From Leptotrichia hongkongensis (GTDB taxonomy: Bacteria > Fusobacteriota > Fusobacteriia > Fusobacteriales > Leptotrichiaceae): 64,000 nt of DNA. The position numbers were made by a program, and so were the translations under genes. The notes below the pieces were generated by a model. The model saw nothing but the letters and a program-made list of their open reading frames with translations, had not been told where the DNA came from and searched no databases. Shown one piece after another: positions 38,259 to 49,426 of the stretch. The first letter of the stretch is position 1, and every line of letters starts with the position of its first letter. The stretch covers positions 310,001-374,000 of the forward strand of contig NZ_AP019846.1 of assembly GCF_007990635.1 (NCBI RefSeq), read 5' to 3'.

Positions 38259-38846
38259 ATGGCGGAAAAAGATTTGGAAAAGGAAAATTTGGAAGGTGAA
38301 GCTGTACAGAATGAGGCGGTTGAAGAGCAAAATAAAAATGTAGAAAATCAAGAAGCTGAAAAAAGTGCAGAAGAAACTTCTGATAATTGTGATGATAAAG
38401 TAAAGAAATTAGAAGCTGAACTTGAAGAATGGAAAAATTCATATACAAGAAAGTTAGCTGAATTTCAAAACTTCACAAAAAGAAAAGAAAATGAAGTTGC
38501 TGAAATGAGAAAATACGCTTCTGAAGGAATTATCGTAAAATTGCTTGACAATATAGATAATCTGGAAAGAGCGGTTGATGCATCGAAGGAAAGTCAAAAC
38601 TTTGATTCATTAATCGAAGGAGTTAATATGATTTTGAATAATCTAAAAAATCTATTGACAGAAGAAGGCGTAGAAGAAATTGAAGCGGCTGGAAAAGAGT
38701 ACGATCCTTACGAACATAAAGCAATGATTACTGAAAACAAAGAGGAACTAGATGACAACGTGGTTGTGCAAGTTTTCCAAAAAGGGTACAAAATGAAAGG
38801 AAAAGTTGTAAGACCTGCGATGGTTACTGTAAATAAGAAACAATAA
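38259..38846 (+). CDS. grpE: Nucleotide exchange factor GrpE
   Basis: GrpE releases ADP from DnaK. The 195-residue protein has a highly acidic N-terminal arm, a long coiled coil (KVKKLEAELEEWKNSYTRKLAEFQNFTKRK) and the C-terminal beta domain ending in GYKMKGKVVRPAMVTV, the GrpE signature. It is the second gene of the hrcA operon. Confidence 0.97.
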   Translation: MAEKDLEKENLEGEAVQNEAVEEQNKNVENQEAEKSAEETSDNCDDKVKKLEAELEEWKNSYTRKLAEFQNFTKRKENEVAEMRKYASEGIIVKLLDNIDNLERAVDASKESQNFDSLIEGVNMILNNLKNLLTEEGVEEIEAAGKEYDPYEHKAMITENKEELDDNVVVQVFQKGYKMKGKVVRPAMVTVNKKQ

Positions 38847-38896
38847 AAATTGAAATAAAAAATAAATAAATTAAATTTATAAAAAATTGATAATAA

Positions 38897-40735
<1,839 letters not shown>

Positions 40736-40772
40736 TTAAGAAATAGAAATTTAAAGTGAAAAATAGGATTGA

Positions 40773-40800
40773 GAAGGGGAATTAGTTCTCCTTCTTTTAT
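40773..40800 (+). terminator. Terminator after dnaK
   Basis: GAAGGGGAA pairs with TTCTCCTTC (one G-U) around TTAG, followed by TTTTAT. Confidence 0.75.
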
Positions 40801-40809
40801 AAAAAATAA

Positions 40810-40850
40810 TTGATTTTTTCATAAAAAAAGTATATACTATGTATATACTT
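40810..40850 (+). promoter_or_regulatory. mazEF promoter with overlapping operator
   Basis: TTGATT and TATACT are 17 bases apart. The -10 box lies within a perfect inverted repeat, AAGTATATAC-TAT-GTATATACTT (40828-40850), placed as expected for autorepression by a MazE-MazF complex. Confidence 0.75.
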
Positions 40851-40869
40851 AATAGAAAGAGAGATTATT

Positions 40870-41121
40870 ATGGCAGAGGTTTTAAAAATACAAAAATGGG
40901 GAAACAGTCAAGGAATAAGACTTCCTAAAAAAATATTGGAAATACTTGATTTAAAGGTAAATGACACTATTTTGATAGAAGAGGGAGATGATTGCCTTAA
41001 ATTAAAAAAAATAAAAAAAGAAAAAAGAAAGACAATAAAGGAATTATTTGCAAATTATAATGAGGATTATGAAAAACAGGAAATAGATTGGGGAGAACCA
41101 GTAGGTAAAGAGGTATGGTAA
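40870..41121 (+). CDS. mazE: MazE-like antitoxin (AbrB fold)
   Basis: The 83-residue protein has the swapped-hairpin AbrB N-terminus typical of MazE (KIQKWGNSQGIRLPKKILE) and an acidic C-terminal tail that would wrap around MazF (NYNEDYEKQEIDWGEPVG). It normally neutralises the toxin and represses the operon. Its stop overlaps the toxin start by seven bases. A good ribosome site (GAGAGA) is weak but present. Confidence 0.93.
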   Translation: MAEVLKIQKWGNSQGIRLPKKILEILDLKVNDTILIEEGDDCLKLKKIKKEKRKTIKELFANYNEDYEKQEIDWGEPVGKEVW

Positions 41122-41444
41122 AACAAGGGGATATAATAAAGATAAATTTTAATCCGCAGGTAGGACATGAACAAGCTGGATATCGTCCTGCGGTTATAGT
41201 AAGCAATGATACTTTCAATAAGGTAACAAATTTAGTTTTAGTTTGTCCGATTACAAATTCAATAGATAAATTTCCGCTTCATATAAAATTAGACAGTCGG
41301 ACTGCTACTACGGGTATAATCTTATGTGAACACCTTAAGTCTTTGGATATTACTACAAGAAGTTATAAAATTATTGAAAAATTACCAGAGGACATTTTAG
41401 AAAAAGTTGTAGACATTATTTTTTCTGAAGTAGAAATTGAATAA
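41115..41444 (+). CDS. mazF: MazF-family endoribonuclease toxin
   Basis: MazF toxins cut mRNA at short specific sites. The 109-residue protein has the family motifs GDIIKINFNPQVGHEQAGYRPAVIVSN-type start (Gly-His-Glu-Gln, then RPAVIVSN), LVCPITNS and the C-terminal EHLKSLDITTR. Catalytic Arg and Thr positions appear intact. It overlaps mazE, so expression is coupled. The pair sits between dnaK and dnaJ, which are otherwise often adjacent. Confidence 0.95.
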   Translation: MVKQGDIIKINFNPQVGHEQAGYRPAVIVSNDTFNKVTNLVLVCPITNSIDKFPLHIKLDSRTATTGIILCEHLKSLDITTRSYKIIEKLPEDILEKVVDIIFSEVEIE

Positions 41445-41510
41445 AAAATAAATTTGGTACAATAATAAAATCAAAATAAATAAAAATCTTTAAAAAAGGA
41501 TGTGTCGAAG

Positions 41511-42392
41511 ATGGAAAGTACAATAAACACTCTAAAATATGGGAATGTTGAAATTTCAGTTACAGACAGAGGAGCGGAATTACAAAGTTACAAAGTGGAC
41601 GGAGAAGAGTTTATGTGGGATAGAAAGCCTGAGTTTTGGGCTGCCAGTTCCCCTGTGTTGTTTCCGTTTGTTGGAAGTATAAAAAATGGGGCTTATAGTT
41701 ACAACGGAAAAGAGTATAAAATTTCTACACGGCATGGGTTTGCTCGGACTGAGGATTTTGAACTGGTTGAGAAAACTGAAAATTCTTTGAAGTTTAGATT
41801 TTCTTCAAATAAGGAAACTTTGGAGAAGTATCCGTTTGAGTTTGAACTGTTTATAACTTATACAATTGTCGAAAATACTCTGGAAATTGGGTATAATGTT
41901 GTGAATAAGAATGATTCTGATATGTATTTTTCACTTGGGACACATCCTGCATTTGCACTTGATGTAACTGATGATATAAAATTGAGTGATTATTATTTGG
42001 AATTTGAAAAAAATGAAACTTCGCAGAAATATAAACTTACCGATAATGGGTTAGTTTTTGATGAAAAAGCTGATTGCTTGAATAATGAGAATAAATTGCA
42101 GATTACTGAAACTGTGTTTGATGATGATGCAATAGTATTTGATGATTTGAAATCAGAGAAAGTTACGATAAAAAATAGTAAAAATTCTAAGGAACTTAGC
42201 GTTGATTATAAAGGATTTCCTTATATTGCATTTTGGAGCAAGCCAAAAGCTCCTTATGTGTGTATAGAGCCTTGGTATGGAATTTCGGATTTTGAGAATG
42301 CAAGCGGGAAACTGGAAGAAAAAACAGGGATTTTGAAATTGGAAAAAGATAGTGAATTTTTCGCAAAATTGATTATTGAAGGTAAAAAATAG
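41511..42392 (+). CDS. Aldose 1-epimerase-like (galactose mutarotase family) protein
   Basis: The 293-residue protein is a beta-sandwich mutarotase of the LacX/YeaD-like group. It shows FPFVGSIKNG, RHGFARTEDF (catalytic His in the RHG segment), the GTHPAF motif with the second His, and the YICIEPWYG-type glutamate (VCIEPWYG). The start at ATG 41511 has AAAGGA ten bases upstream; a GTG at 41502 is too close to it. The substrate is an aldose or hexose-6-phosphate; the sequence does not decide. Confidence 0.88.
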   Translation: MESTINTLKYGNVEISVTDRGAELQSYKVDGEEFMWDRKPEFWAASSPVLFPFVGSIKNGAYSYNGKEYKISTRHGFARTEDFELVEKTENSLKFRFSSNKETLEKYPFEFELFITYTIVENTLEIGYNVVNKNDSDMYFSLGTHPAFALDVTDDIKLSDYYLEFEKNETSQKYKLTDNGLVFDEKADCLNNENKLQITETVFDDDAIVFDDLKSEKVTIKNSKNSKELSVDYKGFPYIAFWSKPKAPYVCIEPWYGISDFENASGKLEEKTGILKLEKDSEFFAKLIIEGKK

Positions 42393-42412
42393 ACAAAAAT
42401 TTAAATTTTATA

Positions 42413-42441
42413 TTGGTTTTATTGGCAAATTAGGTTATAAT
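42413..42441 (+). promoter_or_regulatory. Promoter ahead of the 161-residue membrane protein
   Basis: TTGGTT and TATAAT are 17 bases apart; the leader would be about 130 bases. Confidence 0.5.
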
Positions 42442-42574
42442 ATATTCAATTAGCTGTGAAACCAATTATTAGATGATTATAATTTTTTGGATACCAGTTA
42501 TAAAACTAAAAAATTATAAGTTCCTGACAATTTAGAAGATATTTTATGGAATTGTATAATAGAAGGAAGTGAAA

Positions 42575-43057
42575 ATGCTAGAGATACTAAAAAATAATTT
42601 GAAGAAATTTTCGATTTTTGTAGGTTCGGTATCGTTTGGAATGTTATTTTATAATTATAATTTTAACTTTTCAAACTTATACATATTTATATATTTTCTA
42701 ATTGTATTAGGAGTTTGTTTTTTTGTTAATAAATCACTAAAGGCTGGATTTGAAAATGCGATTGTAGAAACTTTGTTACTGATTCTAATTTACGTACTAC
42801 CATTGAATATTAGTTTTAAGTCATTTTTATACGGAGTTTTCATATTTATTTCAATTAGCTCGATTTTTAATAAAATAAGAGAAGTTGGAAAAGGAAAAGA
42901 ACCTGTGACAGGGGCTTTATATTTGTTAATTACATTAATGATAGTGCTTATACTTTATAGATCTCCAGGACTTCTAATATACTTTAGAGGTATGGAAAAT
43001 ATAAATAATGAGATGCTTATGTTATTTGGACTAATAAGTCTACTTGGAAGCATTTAA
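42575..43057 (+). CDS. Multi-span membrane protein of unknown function
   Basis: The product (about 160 residues) is almost entirely hydrophobic with five or six predicted membrane segments and one charged loop (NKIREVGKGKEP). No family motif is recognised. ATG 42575 has AAGGA seven bases upstream; a GTG at 42569 is less likely. It precedes dnaJ by about 75 bases. Confidence 0.7.
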   Translation: MLEILKNNLKKFSIFVGSVSFGMLFYNYNFNFSNLYIFIYFLIVLGVCFFVNKSLKAGFENAIVETLLLILIYVLPLNISFKSFLYGVFIFISISSIFNKIREVGKGKEPVTGALYLLITLMIVLILYRSPGLLIYFRGMENINNEMLMLFGLISLLGSI

Positions 43058-43133
43058 GTTTTGAGAAAATTGATATTATTATAACGAAAGATTAAATAAA
43101 ATTTGCAGAAGTGGAAAGGATGAAAGATAGAAA

Positions 43134-44306
43134 ATGGCAAAAAGAGATTATTATGAAGTGCTTGGCGTACCTAAAAACGCTTCGGAACAGGATATAAAAA
43201 AAGCGTATAGGAGTATGGCAAAAAAATATCATCCTGACAGAAATAAGGATAATCCTGAAGCTGAAGCCAAATTTAAGGAAGTACAGGAAGCAAATGAAAT
43301 ATTGAGTGACCCACAAAAAAGGGCAGCTTATGATCAATATGGACATGCTGCATTTGAAAATGGGGGAACTGGAGCAGGTGGCTTTGGTGGACAAGGCTTC
43401 GGAGGCTTTGGCGGAGGTGCCGGTGGATTTGATTTTGAGGATTTAGGAGATATTTTTGGAAGTTTTTTTGGTGGAAGAAGTCGAAGTCAAGGACCAAGAG
43501 TTCATCAAGGGGATGATTTAAGATACAACTTAACATTAACTCTTGAGGAAGTGGCTTTTGGTACAGAAAAAGAATTAAAATATAAAAGAGATGGACAATG
43601 TAAAACTTGTCATGGAAGTGGAGCTGAGCCAGGACACAATATGAAAACATGTGATAAATGTAATGGTTCAGGACACGTAAGAGTGCAACAGAGAACATTG
43701 TTTGGTATGACAAGCGGAATACAGGAATGCGACAAATGTCACGGAACAGGGAAAATTCCTGAAAAAGAATGTCATACTTGTCATGGAACAGGATTAGAAA
43801 GAGAAACACATACAAGAAAAGTAAGATTTCCAGCAGGAGTAGAAACAGGACAAAGATTAGTTGTAAGAGAAGGTGGAAATGCTGGAGCAAATGGTGGAAT
43901 CTTCGGAGATTTATATGTGTATATAACTGTTGCAAAGCATGATATTTTTGAAAGAATAAGTGAATATGATATTCGTTGTGAAGTACCTTTGAAAATGACA
44001 ACGGCTATTTTAGGCGGAGAAGTGGAAGTGCCTACACTTAGTGGCAAGAAGAAAATAGTAATTCCTGAAGGAACTCAAAATGGAAAAACATTCAGATTGA
44101 GAAATGAAGGAATTAAATATGGCCGAAGTGAAAATAGAGGAGATGAAATTGTAGAAATAAAAGTGGAAACACCAACAAATCTTACTGACAAACAAAAAGA
44201 AATCTTACGTGAATTTGATGGCTCGCTTGACAATAAGAAAAATTACAAAAAAGCACATTCATTTAAAGATAAGATAAAAAGGTTTTTTAGTAAATTTGAA
44301 AATTAA
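43134..44306 (+). CDS. dnaJ: Chaperone protein DnaJ (Hsp40)
   Basis: DnaJ delivers clients to DnaK and stimulates its ATPase. The 390-residue protein has the J domain with the HPD motif (KYHPDRNK), a Gly/Phe-rich linker, four zinc-finger repeats of the CxxCxGxG type ([32 protein letters not shown]) and the C-terminal client-binding domain. It is 2.4 kb from dnaK and has no CIRCE of its own, so regulation may differ from the hrcA operon. Confidence 0.98.
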   Translation: MAKRDYYEVLGVPKNASEQDIKKAYRSMAKKYHPDRNKDNPEAEAKFKEVQEANEILSDPQKRAAYDQYGHAAFENGGTGAGGFGGQGFGGFGGGAGGFDFEDLGDIFGSFFGGRSRSQGPRVHQGDDLRYNLTLTLEEVAFGTEKELKYKRDGQCKTCHGSGAEPGHNMKTCDKCNGSGHVRVQQRTLFGMTSGIQECDKCHGTGKIPEKECHTCHGTGLERETHTRKVRFPAGVETGQRLVVREGGNAGANGGIFGDLYVYITVAKHDIFERISEYDIRCEVPLKMTTAILGGEVEVPTLSGKKKIVIPEGTQNGKTFRLRNEGIKYGRSENRGDEIVEIKVETPTNLTDKQKEILREFDGSLDNKKNYKKAHSFKDKIKRFFSKFEN

Positions 44307-44326
44307 AAAAAAAGAATAAATATAAA

Positions 44327-44361
44327 AATATTCTAGTCGTAGCTGATTAGAATATTTTTTT
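44327..44361 (+). terminator. Terminator after dnaJ
   Basis: AATATTCTA pairs with TAGAATATT (nine base pairs) and is followed by a T-run. Confidence 0.8.
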
Positions 44362-44460
44362 ATATCTAATACTAATCTCCTTTAAAAAATAGGAGTAAAT
44401 TTTTTAATGAGATTGTTCAATAACTAATTCATAATTATTCAACTTTTTACCTTTTTTATT

Positions 44461-44564
44461 TTATACTCGAACCCATTTAAAATTGAACTGATAGAAATTA
44501 TATAATTTAGGGTTTGAGTAAAATAGTCATAATTTTTGAGTTCCGTTTTAAATTAGTTTTACTA
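44461..44564 (-). repeat. Dispersed ~105-bp intergenic repeat, copy 3
   Basis: This copy is inverted relative to copies 1, 2, 4 and 5. Its long stem pairs ACTCAAACCC with GGGTTCGAGT. It lies in the 414-base gap between the convergent dnaJ and phosphorylase genes, which holds no gene. Confidence 0.85.
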
Positions 44565-44628
44565 GATACTAGGCTCTATTTAAAAGATGAAAATTATATC
44601 TTAGAATTAAATAAAAATACTAGGTTGT

Positions 44629-44671
44629 TATCCTTTATTAGAAAAGTTTGTAATGAATTCGTTATTTAAAT
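44629..44671 (+). repeat. Short 43-bp repeat B, copy 2
   Basis: This is the second copy of the 36861-36903 sequence, with three differences. It lies 64 bases from copy 3 of the 105-bp repeat, in the opposite relative orientation to the first pair. Confidence 0.75.
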
Positions 44672-44681
44672 AGAATTAAAA

Positions 44682-44713
44682 AAAACAGGGAGTTAAGAAT
44701 TAATCCCTGTTTT
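44682..44713 (-). terminator. Terminator of the phosphorylase gene
   Basis: On the minus strand AAAACAGGGA pairs with TCCCTGTTTT and is followed by a T-run. Confidence 0.85.
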
Positions 44714-44720
44714 ATAAAAT

Positions 44721-46994
44721 TTATTTAGTTCCTTTAGTTTTCCAAATTTCATTTTCATATTGTGCGATTGTTCTATCTGATGAGAAGAATCCTGCTTTTG
44801 CTATGTTGTTTATTACTTTTTTGTACCACAAGTCTTTGTTTTCATAGTCTTTAAACATTTTTTCTTTTGTGTTGTAGTAATCTTCAAAGTCAATTAATGT
44901 CATGAACCAGTCTTTGTTTATTAATTCGTTTTGAAGTCTTTCTAATCTTTCTTTATTTCCTACTTTTAATAATTTGTCTGAAGTTATGAAATCAACTACT
45001 TCTTTTATTCCATCTTGCTTGTAGTAATCTTTTGAAACATAACCTGATGTTTCATATAATTTAATTATATAATCACTATTTTTTCCAAAAATGTAAATAT
45101 TTTCATCGCCTACAAGATCATGAATTTCCACATTCGCTCCATCCATTGTTCCAAGAGTCAATGCTCCATTTAGCATAAATTTCATATTTCCAGTTCCACT
45201 GGCTTCTTTTGAAGCAAGCGAGATTTGCTCAGAAATATCTGTTGCTGGAATAATTTTTTCAGCCAACCCTACATTGTAGTTTTCAACTAGGTAAACATTT
45301 AAGTATTTGTTTACTTCTGGGTCGTTGTTTATTATTTCTGATAGACAAAGTATTAAGTGGATTATGTCTTGAGCAATGATGTAGGCTGGTGCAGCTTTTC
45401 CACCAAATAATACTGTTATCTTTCTTTCTGGTAATTTTCCATTTTTAATGTCTAAATATTTTTTAATTACATACAAAGCATTCATTTGTTGACGTTTATA
45501 TTCGTGGAATCTCTTAATTTGAGTATCAATGATACTGTTTTCATCAATAACGATTCCTTGTGTATGTTGTAAGTATTTTTTCAATTTAATTTTATTTTCG
45601 TGTTTAATTTGTGATAATTTTTCATAAACATTTTTATCATCAACATATTTTAAAAGTTCTTTTAGATTTTCAGCATCTGTTAAGTATCCTGTACCAATTA
45701 ATTCTTTCAAGTAGTCTGCCAAGTCTTCGTTACAGCTTTCAAGCCATCTTCTGAATGTAATACCATTTGTCTTATTATTAAATTTGTTTGGATAAATTTC
45801 ATAAAATTCTTTAAGTTCACTATTTTTCAAGATTTCAGTATGCAGATAAGCAACTCCGTTTACACTTGAAGAAAAATGAATATCCATATTTGCCATATGA
45901 ACTCTATTTTGTCCATCAATAATTTGTACTTTTTCATCTGAATATTTAGCTTTTATAACTTTATCCAATTTTTTTATAATTTCAACAATATTTGGCACAA
46001 CTTCTTCCAGATAGTCTAAAGGCCATTTTTCCAATGCTTCTGCCAAAATTGTGTGATTTGTGTATCCTGTCATTTTTGTTACAATTTCTGTTGCTTCTTC
46101 AAAAGAAATATTATGCTCTTCCGTCATAATACGAATTAATTCAGGGATTACAATACTTGGGTGTGTATCGTTAATTTGAACAAATGCGTAGTCTGCTAAA
46201 TCGTGAATGTTGCTTCCTTTTTCAGTTGCTTCAGCAATAATCAATCTTGCTGCATTTGATACCATGAAATATTGCTGATAAATACGTAACAATTCTCCTT
46301 TTTTTGTACTGTCGTCAGGATATAGGAATAATGTTAGATTTTTTTCAATATTTTCTTCATCGAACGATATTCCATTTTCTATCAAATTGTAGTCAATGCT
46401 TTCAATATCAAACAAATTCAAATAATTTTTTGTATCTTTTTCATATCCTAAAATATCAATTCTTTTTAATTTTGAATGTAAACTGAAGTTTTTGAATTTA
46501 ACTTCATATCCAATATTTGTATCTCTTAGCCAACTTTGGTCTTCTATCCAGTAGTTTGCTTCAGCTTTTTGCTCATTGTTCTTGAAAACCTGCTTAAACA
46601 GTCCGCAGTGATAGTTAAGTCCAACTCCTTCTCCATTGATTCCTAAAGTTGACATTGAATCAACAAAGCATGAAGCAAGTCTTCCAAGTCCACCGTTTCC
46701 TAATGAAGGTTCCACTTCTATTTCTTCAATGTGGCTCAAGTTTTTTCCTGCAGCCTTCAATTCTTCCCTTACTTCCTTATAAATCCCCAAATTAATCAAA
46801 TTATTTGACAACAATTTTCCAATTAAGAACTCTGCAGAAATGTAGTATATTTTCTTTTTAGATTTATTAGGTGTTTTTTCATCTGCTCTTTCTTTAACAT
46901 ATTCCAGTAATTTGTAATAAATTTCTTGATTTGTCATTTCATTTAAATTTTTTTCATTTTTTTTCTTTAAAAAATCTGTAAAATTATAACTCAC
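44721..46994 (-). CDS. Glycogen / maltodextrin phosphorylase
   Basis: The 757-residue enzyme releases glucose-1-phosphate from alpha-1,4-glucans. It has the PLP-site signature [20 protein letters not shown] near residue 590 and the N-terminal [16 protein letters not shown] segment; the RFHEYKRQ motif is also present. GTG at 46994 is the only start that fits family length, although the AAAGGA site is 13 bases upstream. No other glycogen gene is nearby. The sequence does not tell glycogen from maltodextrin as the main substrate, so glgP versus malP is left open. Confidence 0.95.
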   Translation of the reverse strand: MSYNFTDFLKKKNEKNLNEMTNQEIYYKLLEYVKERADEKTPNKSKKKIYYISAEFLIGKLLSNNLINLGIYKEVREELKAAGKNLSHIEEIEVEPSLGNGGLGRLASCFVDSMSTLGINGEGVGLNYHCGLFKQVFKNNEQKAEANYWIEDQSWLRDTNIGYEVKFKNFSLHSKLKRIDILGYEKDTKNYLNLFDIESIDYNLIENGISFDEENIEKNLTLFLYPDDSTKKGELLRIYQQYFMVSNAARLIIAEATEKGSNIHDLADYAFVQINDTHPSIVIPELIRIMTEEHNISFEEATEIVTKMTGYTNHTILAEALEKWPLDYLEEVVPNIVEIIKKLDKVIKAKYSDEKVQIIDGQNRVHMANMDIHFSSSVNGVAYLHTEILKNSELKEFYEIYPNKFNNKTNGITFRRWLESCNEDLADYLKELIGTGYLTDAENLKELLKYVDDKNVYEKLSQIKHENKIKLKKYLQHTQGIVIDENSIIDTQIKRFHEYKRQQMNALYVIKKYLDIKNGKLPERKITVLFGGKAAPAYIIAQDIIHLILCLSEIINNDPEVNKYLNVYLVENYNVGLAEKIIPATDISEQISLASKEASGTGNMKFMLNGALTLGTMDGANVEIHDLVGDENIYIFGKNSDYIIKLYETSGYVSKDYYKQDGIKEVVDFITSDKLLKVGNKERLERLQNELINKDWFMTLIDFEDYYNTKEKMFKDYENKDLWYKKVINNIAKAGFFSSDRTIAQYENEIWKTKGTK

Positions 46995-47155
46995 TGTTTT
47001 GATTATTTCCTTTCAAATAAATTTTGTTTTTTATAATAAATTTAATGGTTTAACCACTTCAAAATTGGATTATTGTTATAATAAATAAACTTGTAATTTA
47101 AGCAATTTAGTTATAAGTTATATCCAATTTTAAAGTTGTTTTACTATGTTGCCAT

Positions 47156-47201
47156 ATTATATAATTTATTTTAAAGTTTGTCAAGACGTTTACGTAAATG
47201 T
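47156..47201 (-). promoter_or_regulatory. Consensus promoter and palindrome of the phosphorylase gene
   Basis: On the minus strand TTGACA (47179-47184) and TATAAT (47156-47161) are 17 bases apart, a perfect consensus. A 16-base inverted repeat with one mismatched pair (ACgTTTACGTAAAtGT, 47186-47201) lies immediately upstream of the -35 box. Its centre, TTTACGTAAA, is fully palindromic, which suits an activator or sugar-responsive regulator site (inference). Confidence 0.75.
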
Positions 47202-47247
47202 CGAAAAGATTGGGGTATGAAAAGACTTGAAGAAAATAAAAAATATA

Positions 47248-47277
47248 CCTCCAATTTAATTTTCAAGATTGGAGGTA
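47248..47277 (-). terminator. Terminator of the 96-residue secreted-protein gene
   Basis: A nine-base-pair stem (ACCTCCAAT / ATTGGAGGT) is followed on the minus strand by TATATTTTTTATTTT. Confidence 0.75.
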
Positions 47278-47389
47278 CAGTAATAATATTTTTTCAAAAA
47301 TTTCTCAATTATGTTTTGTTATTTTACTTCTTATATGACATTTTAAATTTTTTTATTTAAAATATTTAAAAAATATTATTTTTAGTAAA

Positions 47390-47680
47390 TTAATTACCAA
47401 TATAGTCAAAAGTTTCCAAAGTTAAATTTCTATTTCCATTTCCATAAAAATACACTTTAAATACTGTTCCTTTGGAAAATTTGTAATAAGTCTGGTCAAC
47501 AAGTCCTGTAAAATTAAATGTTTTTCCTGACTGAAGGCTCACACAGTTTGCGAATCTTTTGCCATCTTTTGTCATACCTCTTGAAGTTACACGGCATTTT
47601 TCAACATTTCTTAACGTCTTTTGTGCTGCAAAACTGTAGGCACTTGCTAATATTAAAAATGCAAAAATAATTTTTTTCAT
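47390..47680 (-). CDS. Small secreted protein of unknown function
   Basis: The 96-residue precursor has a clear signal peptide (MKKIIFAFLILASAYSFA with cleavage after SFA-like residues). The mature part is basic with two cysteines (KCRVTSRG, ANCVS) and no recognised domain. A GGGAGCTG site precedes ATG. It is the downstream gene of the minus-strand envelope region. Confidence 0.75.
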   Translation of the reverse strand: MKKIIFAFLILASAYSFAAQKTLRNVEKCRVTSRGMTKDGKRFANCVSLQSGKTFNFTGLVDQTYYKFSKGTVFKVYFYGNGNRNLTLETFDYIGN

Positions 47681-47735
47681 AATAAATCAGCTCCCATTAC
47701 TGTAATTTTTAGTTATTTGTGAAAATTTATAAATT

Positions 47736-48857
47736 CTACCATTGTATACCCAGCCTTTTTACAAGCTGTGCATAATTTGCAGGAGGCATCCAGTATTTTA
47801 TGATTTTCTTATTTTTATTGAACACATCCAGTGCTTTTTCTTTTTCTCCCTTTTTGAGATAAACATCTATCATAATTGCAAATAATTCATTCATCGGATG
47901 ATTTTTGCTGTTTTCATAAATAAATTCCGGATATTTTTTTGTATCGACATTTTTATATGCTTCAATTCCTTTTTGTGCATAATTTAATATTTCTGAATAA
48001 TTATCAGGATAATTATGATAAATAAAATCTGTCATAATACGGTATCCTTCCGGATAATCAGGGAGATTTTCTATTAATTTTTGCGATATTCTTTTAAAAT
48101 TGATGTTATCAGGATTTTTTACCGGTGAGTAAAGTATTAGAAGCATTTTATAATCATCAATTTTTGCTGTTTTATTTTTTATTTTTTCCTCTTTTTCACT
48201 AATTAAAAGCTCTTTTTCTTCCTTTGTTGTTATAGGACTTCTTGCTATTTCCCCTATTGTTTTATCCATCCCCTTTATTTTATAATTATCAAGTGAAAGA
48301 ATATTTATAAATTCCTTATTGCAGTCTTTGGGAATTACCCATCTTCCGATTGGAATATTATATTCAAATTTTACAGTCATCTCTTTTTCGATATATTTTA
48401 TGTCATTCTTCTTTAATTCACTTTTTAAAAAGGAAGATATTTCCTGTTCTATTATTTCCATCTGTGTTAGGCTGCTTTTTCCTTTAACTAACGAATTAAA
48501 ATCTTTATTTTTATAAAATTTAGACATTATATAGTTTAAATCGGGATATTTTAGTGACACATTTACATAAGCCAGTTTTATGTCCCTTCCGTTTCCATTT
48601 TTCTGCTTCGTTAGTTCAATTTTATTTATTTTATATGTAAGATATTTATAGCTTTCCTGTGAAGTACGCCAGACATTCCTCCATATTAAATGATATTCAT
48701 TAACTTTTTTTGTATCTTCATTTTTTGCTGCATTGATATAATCTTCAAAAGCCGCTATTACAGCCTTTTTATCATCATTCTCTTCAGCACTTTGGCTAAT
48801 TTCGCAGCTTGTTATAAACATAATTGCCAGTAAAATAAATGATATAAATCTTTTCAT
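47736..48857 (-). CDS. Lipoprotein of unknown function, TPR-like C-terminus
   Basis: The 373-residue precursor has a lipoprotein signal with FITSC as lipobox (Cys18). The N-terminal half resembles an NTF2/DUF4878-type extended region with a conserved-looking ENDDKKAVIAAFEDYINAAKNED start. The C-terminal half has helical repeats (IYENSKNHPMNELFAIMIDVYLKKGEKEKAL is TPR-like). It is preceded by AGGAGGA. No known family is claimed. Confidence 0.7.
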   Translation of the reverse strand: MKRFISFILLAIMFITSCEISQSAEENDDKKAVIAAFEDYINAAKNEDTKKVNEYHLIWRNVWRTSQESYKYLTYKINKIELTKQKNGNGRDIKLAYVNVSLKYPDLNYIMSKFYKNKDFNSLVKGKSSLTQMEIIEQEISSFLKSELKKNDIKYIEKEMTVKFEYNIPIGRWVIPKDCNKEFINILSLDNYKIKGMDKTIGEIARSPITTKEEKELLISEKEEKIKNKTAKIDDYKMLLILYSPVKNPDNINFKRISQKLIENLPDYPEGYRIMTDFIYHNYPDNYSEILNYAQKGIEAYKNVDTKKYPEFIYENSKNHPMNELFAIMIDVYLKKGEKEKALDVFNKNKKIIKYWMPPANYAQLVKRLGIQW

Positions 48858-48941
48858 GATTCCTCCTGATTTTTCTAATAATAAATTTTCCTGATTGCAC
48901 TAAAAATGCTATATTTTTTAGCTTTTTAATCAAAAAGTAAA

Positions 48942-49367
48942 CTATTTTTTTATATTTTCTGGAGTAGATGCCACATCTTTGGAAAATGTCATTGAAATTC
49001 CTGTATCCTGATTATACTGCACTTTTCCATTTTTTACAATAATTTCATCTGATTCCTTGCCATTTCCTACAAGAATGTATTTTCCGTTGCCCTTACTTTG
49101 CATATCATAAGTTCCTGCCTTTGTTATACAGTTCCCGTTAACTACATTGTTAAGACTTATATAAGCAATATTTCCTTTTATTTCAAAATATGAATTTTCA
49201 AAACATTCCTGACCTGCCACCTTTACAATCTGCCCTTTTGTAGTAAGTGTTTCCACATTATATTTTCCTGAAATGCCACTTTGGGAAACTTTCCCCTTTG
49301 CTTCACATCCCATACTCATTAAAATCATTCCTGCCATCATAGCTAGATTTATTTTTTTATTTTTCAT
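48942..49367 (-). CDS. Small lipoprotein of unknown function
   Basis: The 141-residue precursor has the lipobox MSMGC (Cys21). The mature part is beta-rich (GKYNVETLTTKGQIVKVAG, then KGNGKYILVGNGK) with two cysteines and looks like a small barrel or lipocalin-type fold, though this is only impression. AGAGGTG precedes ATG. Confidence 0.7.
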   Translation of the reverse strand: MKNKKINLAMMAGMILMSMGCEAKGKVSQSGISGKYNVETLTTKGQIVKVAGQECFENSYFEIKGNIAYISLNNVVNGNCITKAGTYDMQSKGNGKYILVGNGKESDEIIVKNGKVQYNQDTGISMTFSKDVASTPENIKK

Positions 49368-49426
49368 TTTTTCACCTCTGTCTGTATTTAACTATTCAAA
49401 ATTCCATCAGCTATTTTCTTATCCTA

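Noticed and set aside
43273-44001. A 242-codon open frame opposite dnaJ
   Set aside because: It is antisense to the zinc-finger region of dnaJ, has no ribosome site and its His/Leu-rich composition is the mirror of the sense codons.
47178-47360. A 60-codon open frame in the phosphorylase promoter region
   Set aside because: It crosses the promoter, the palindrome and a terminator stem and has no ribosome site.
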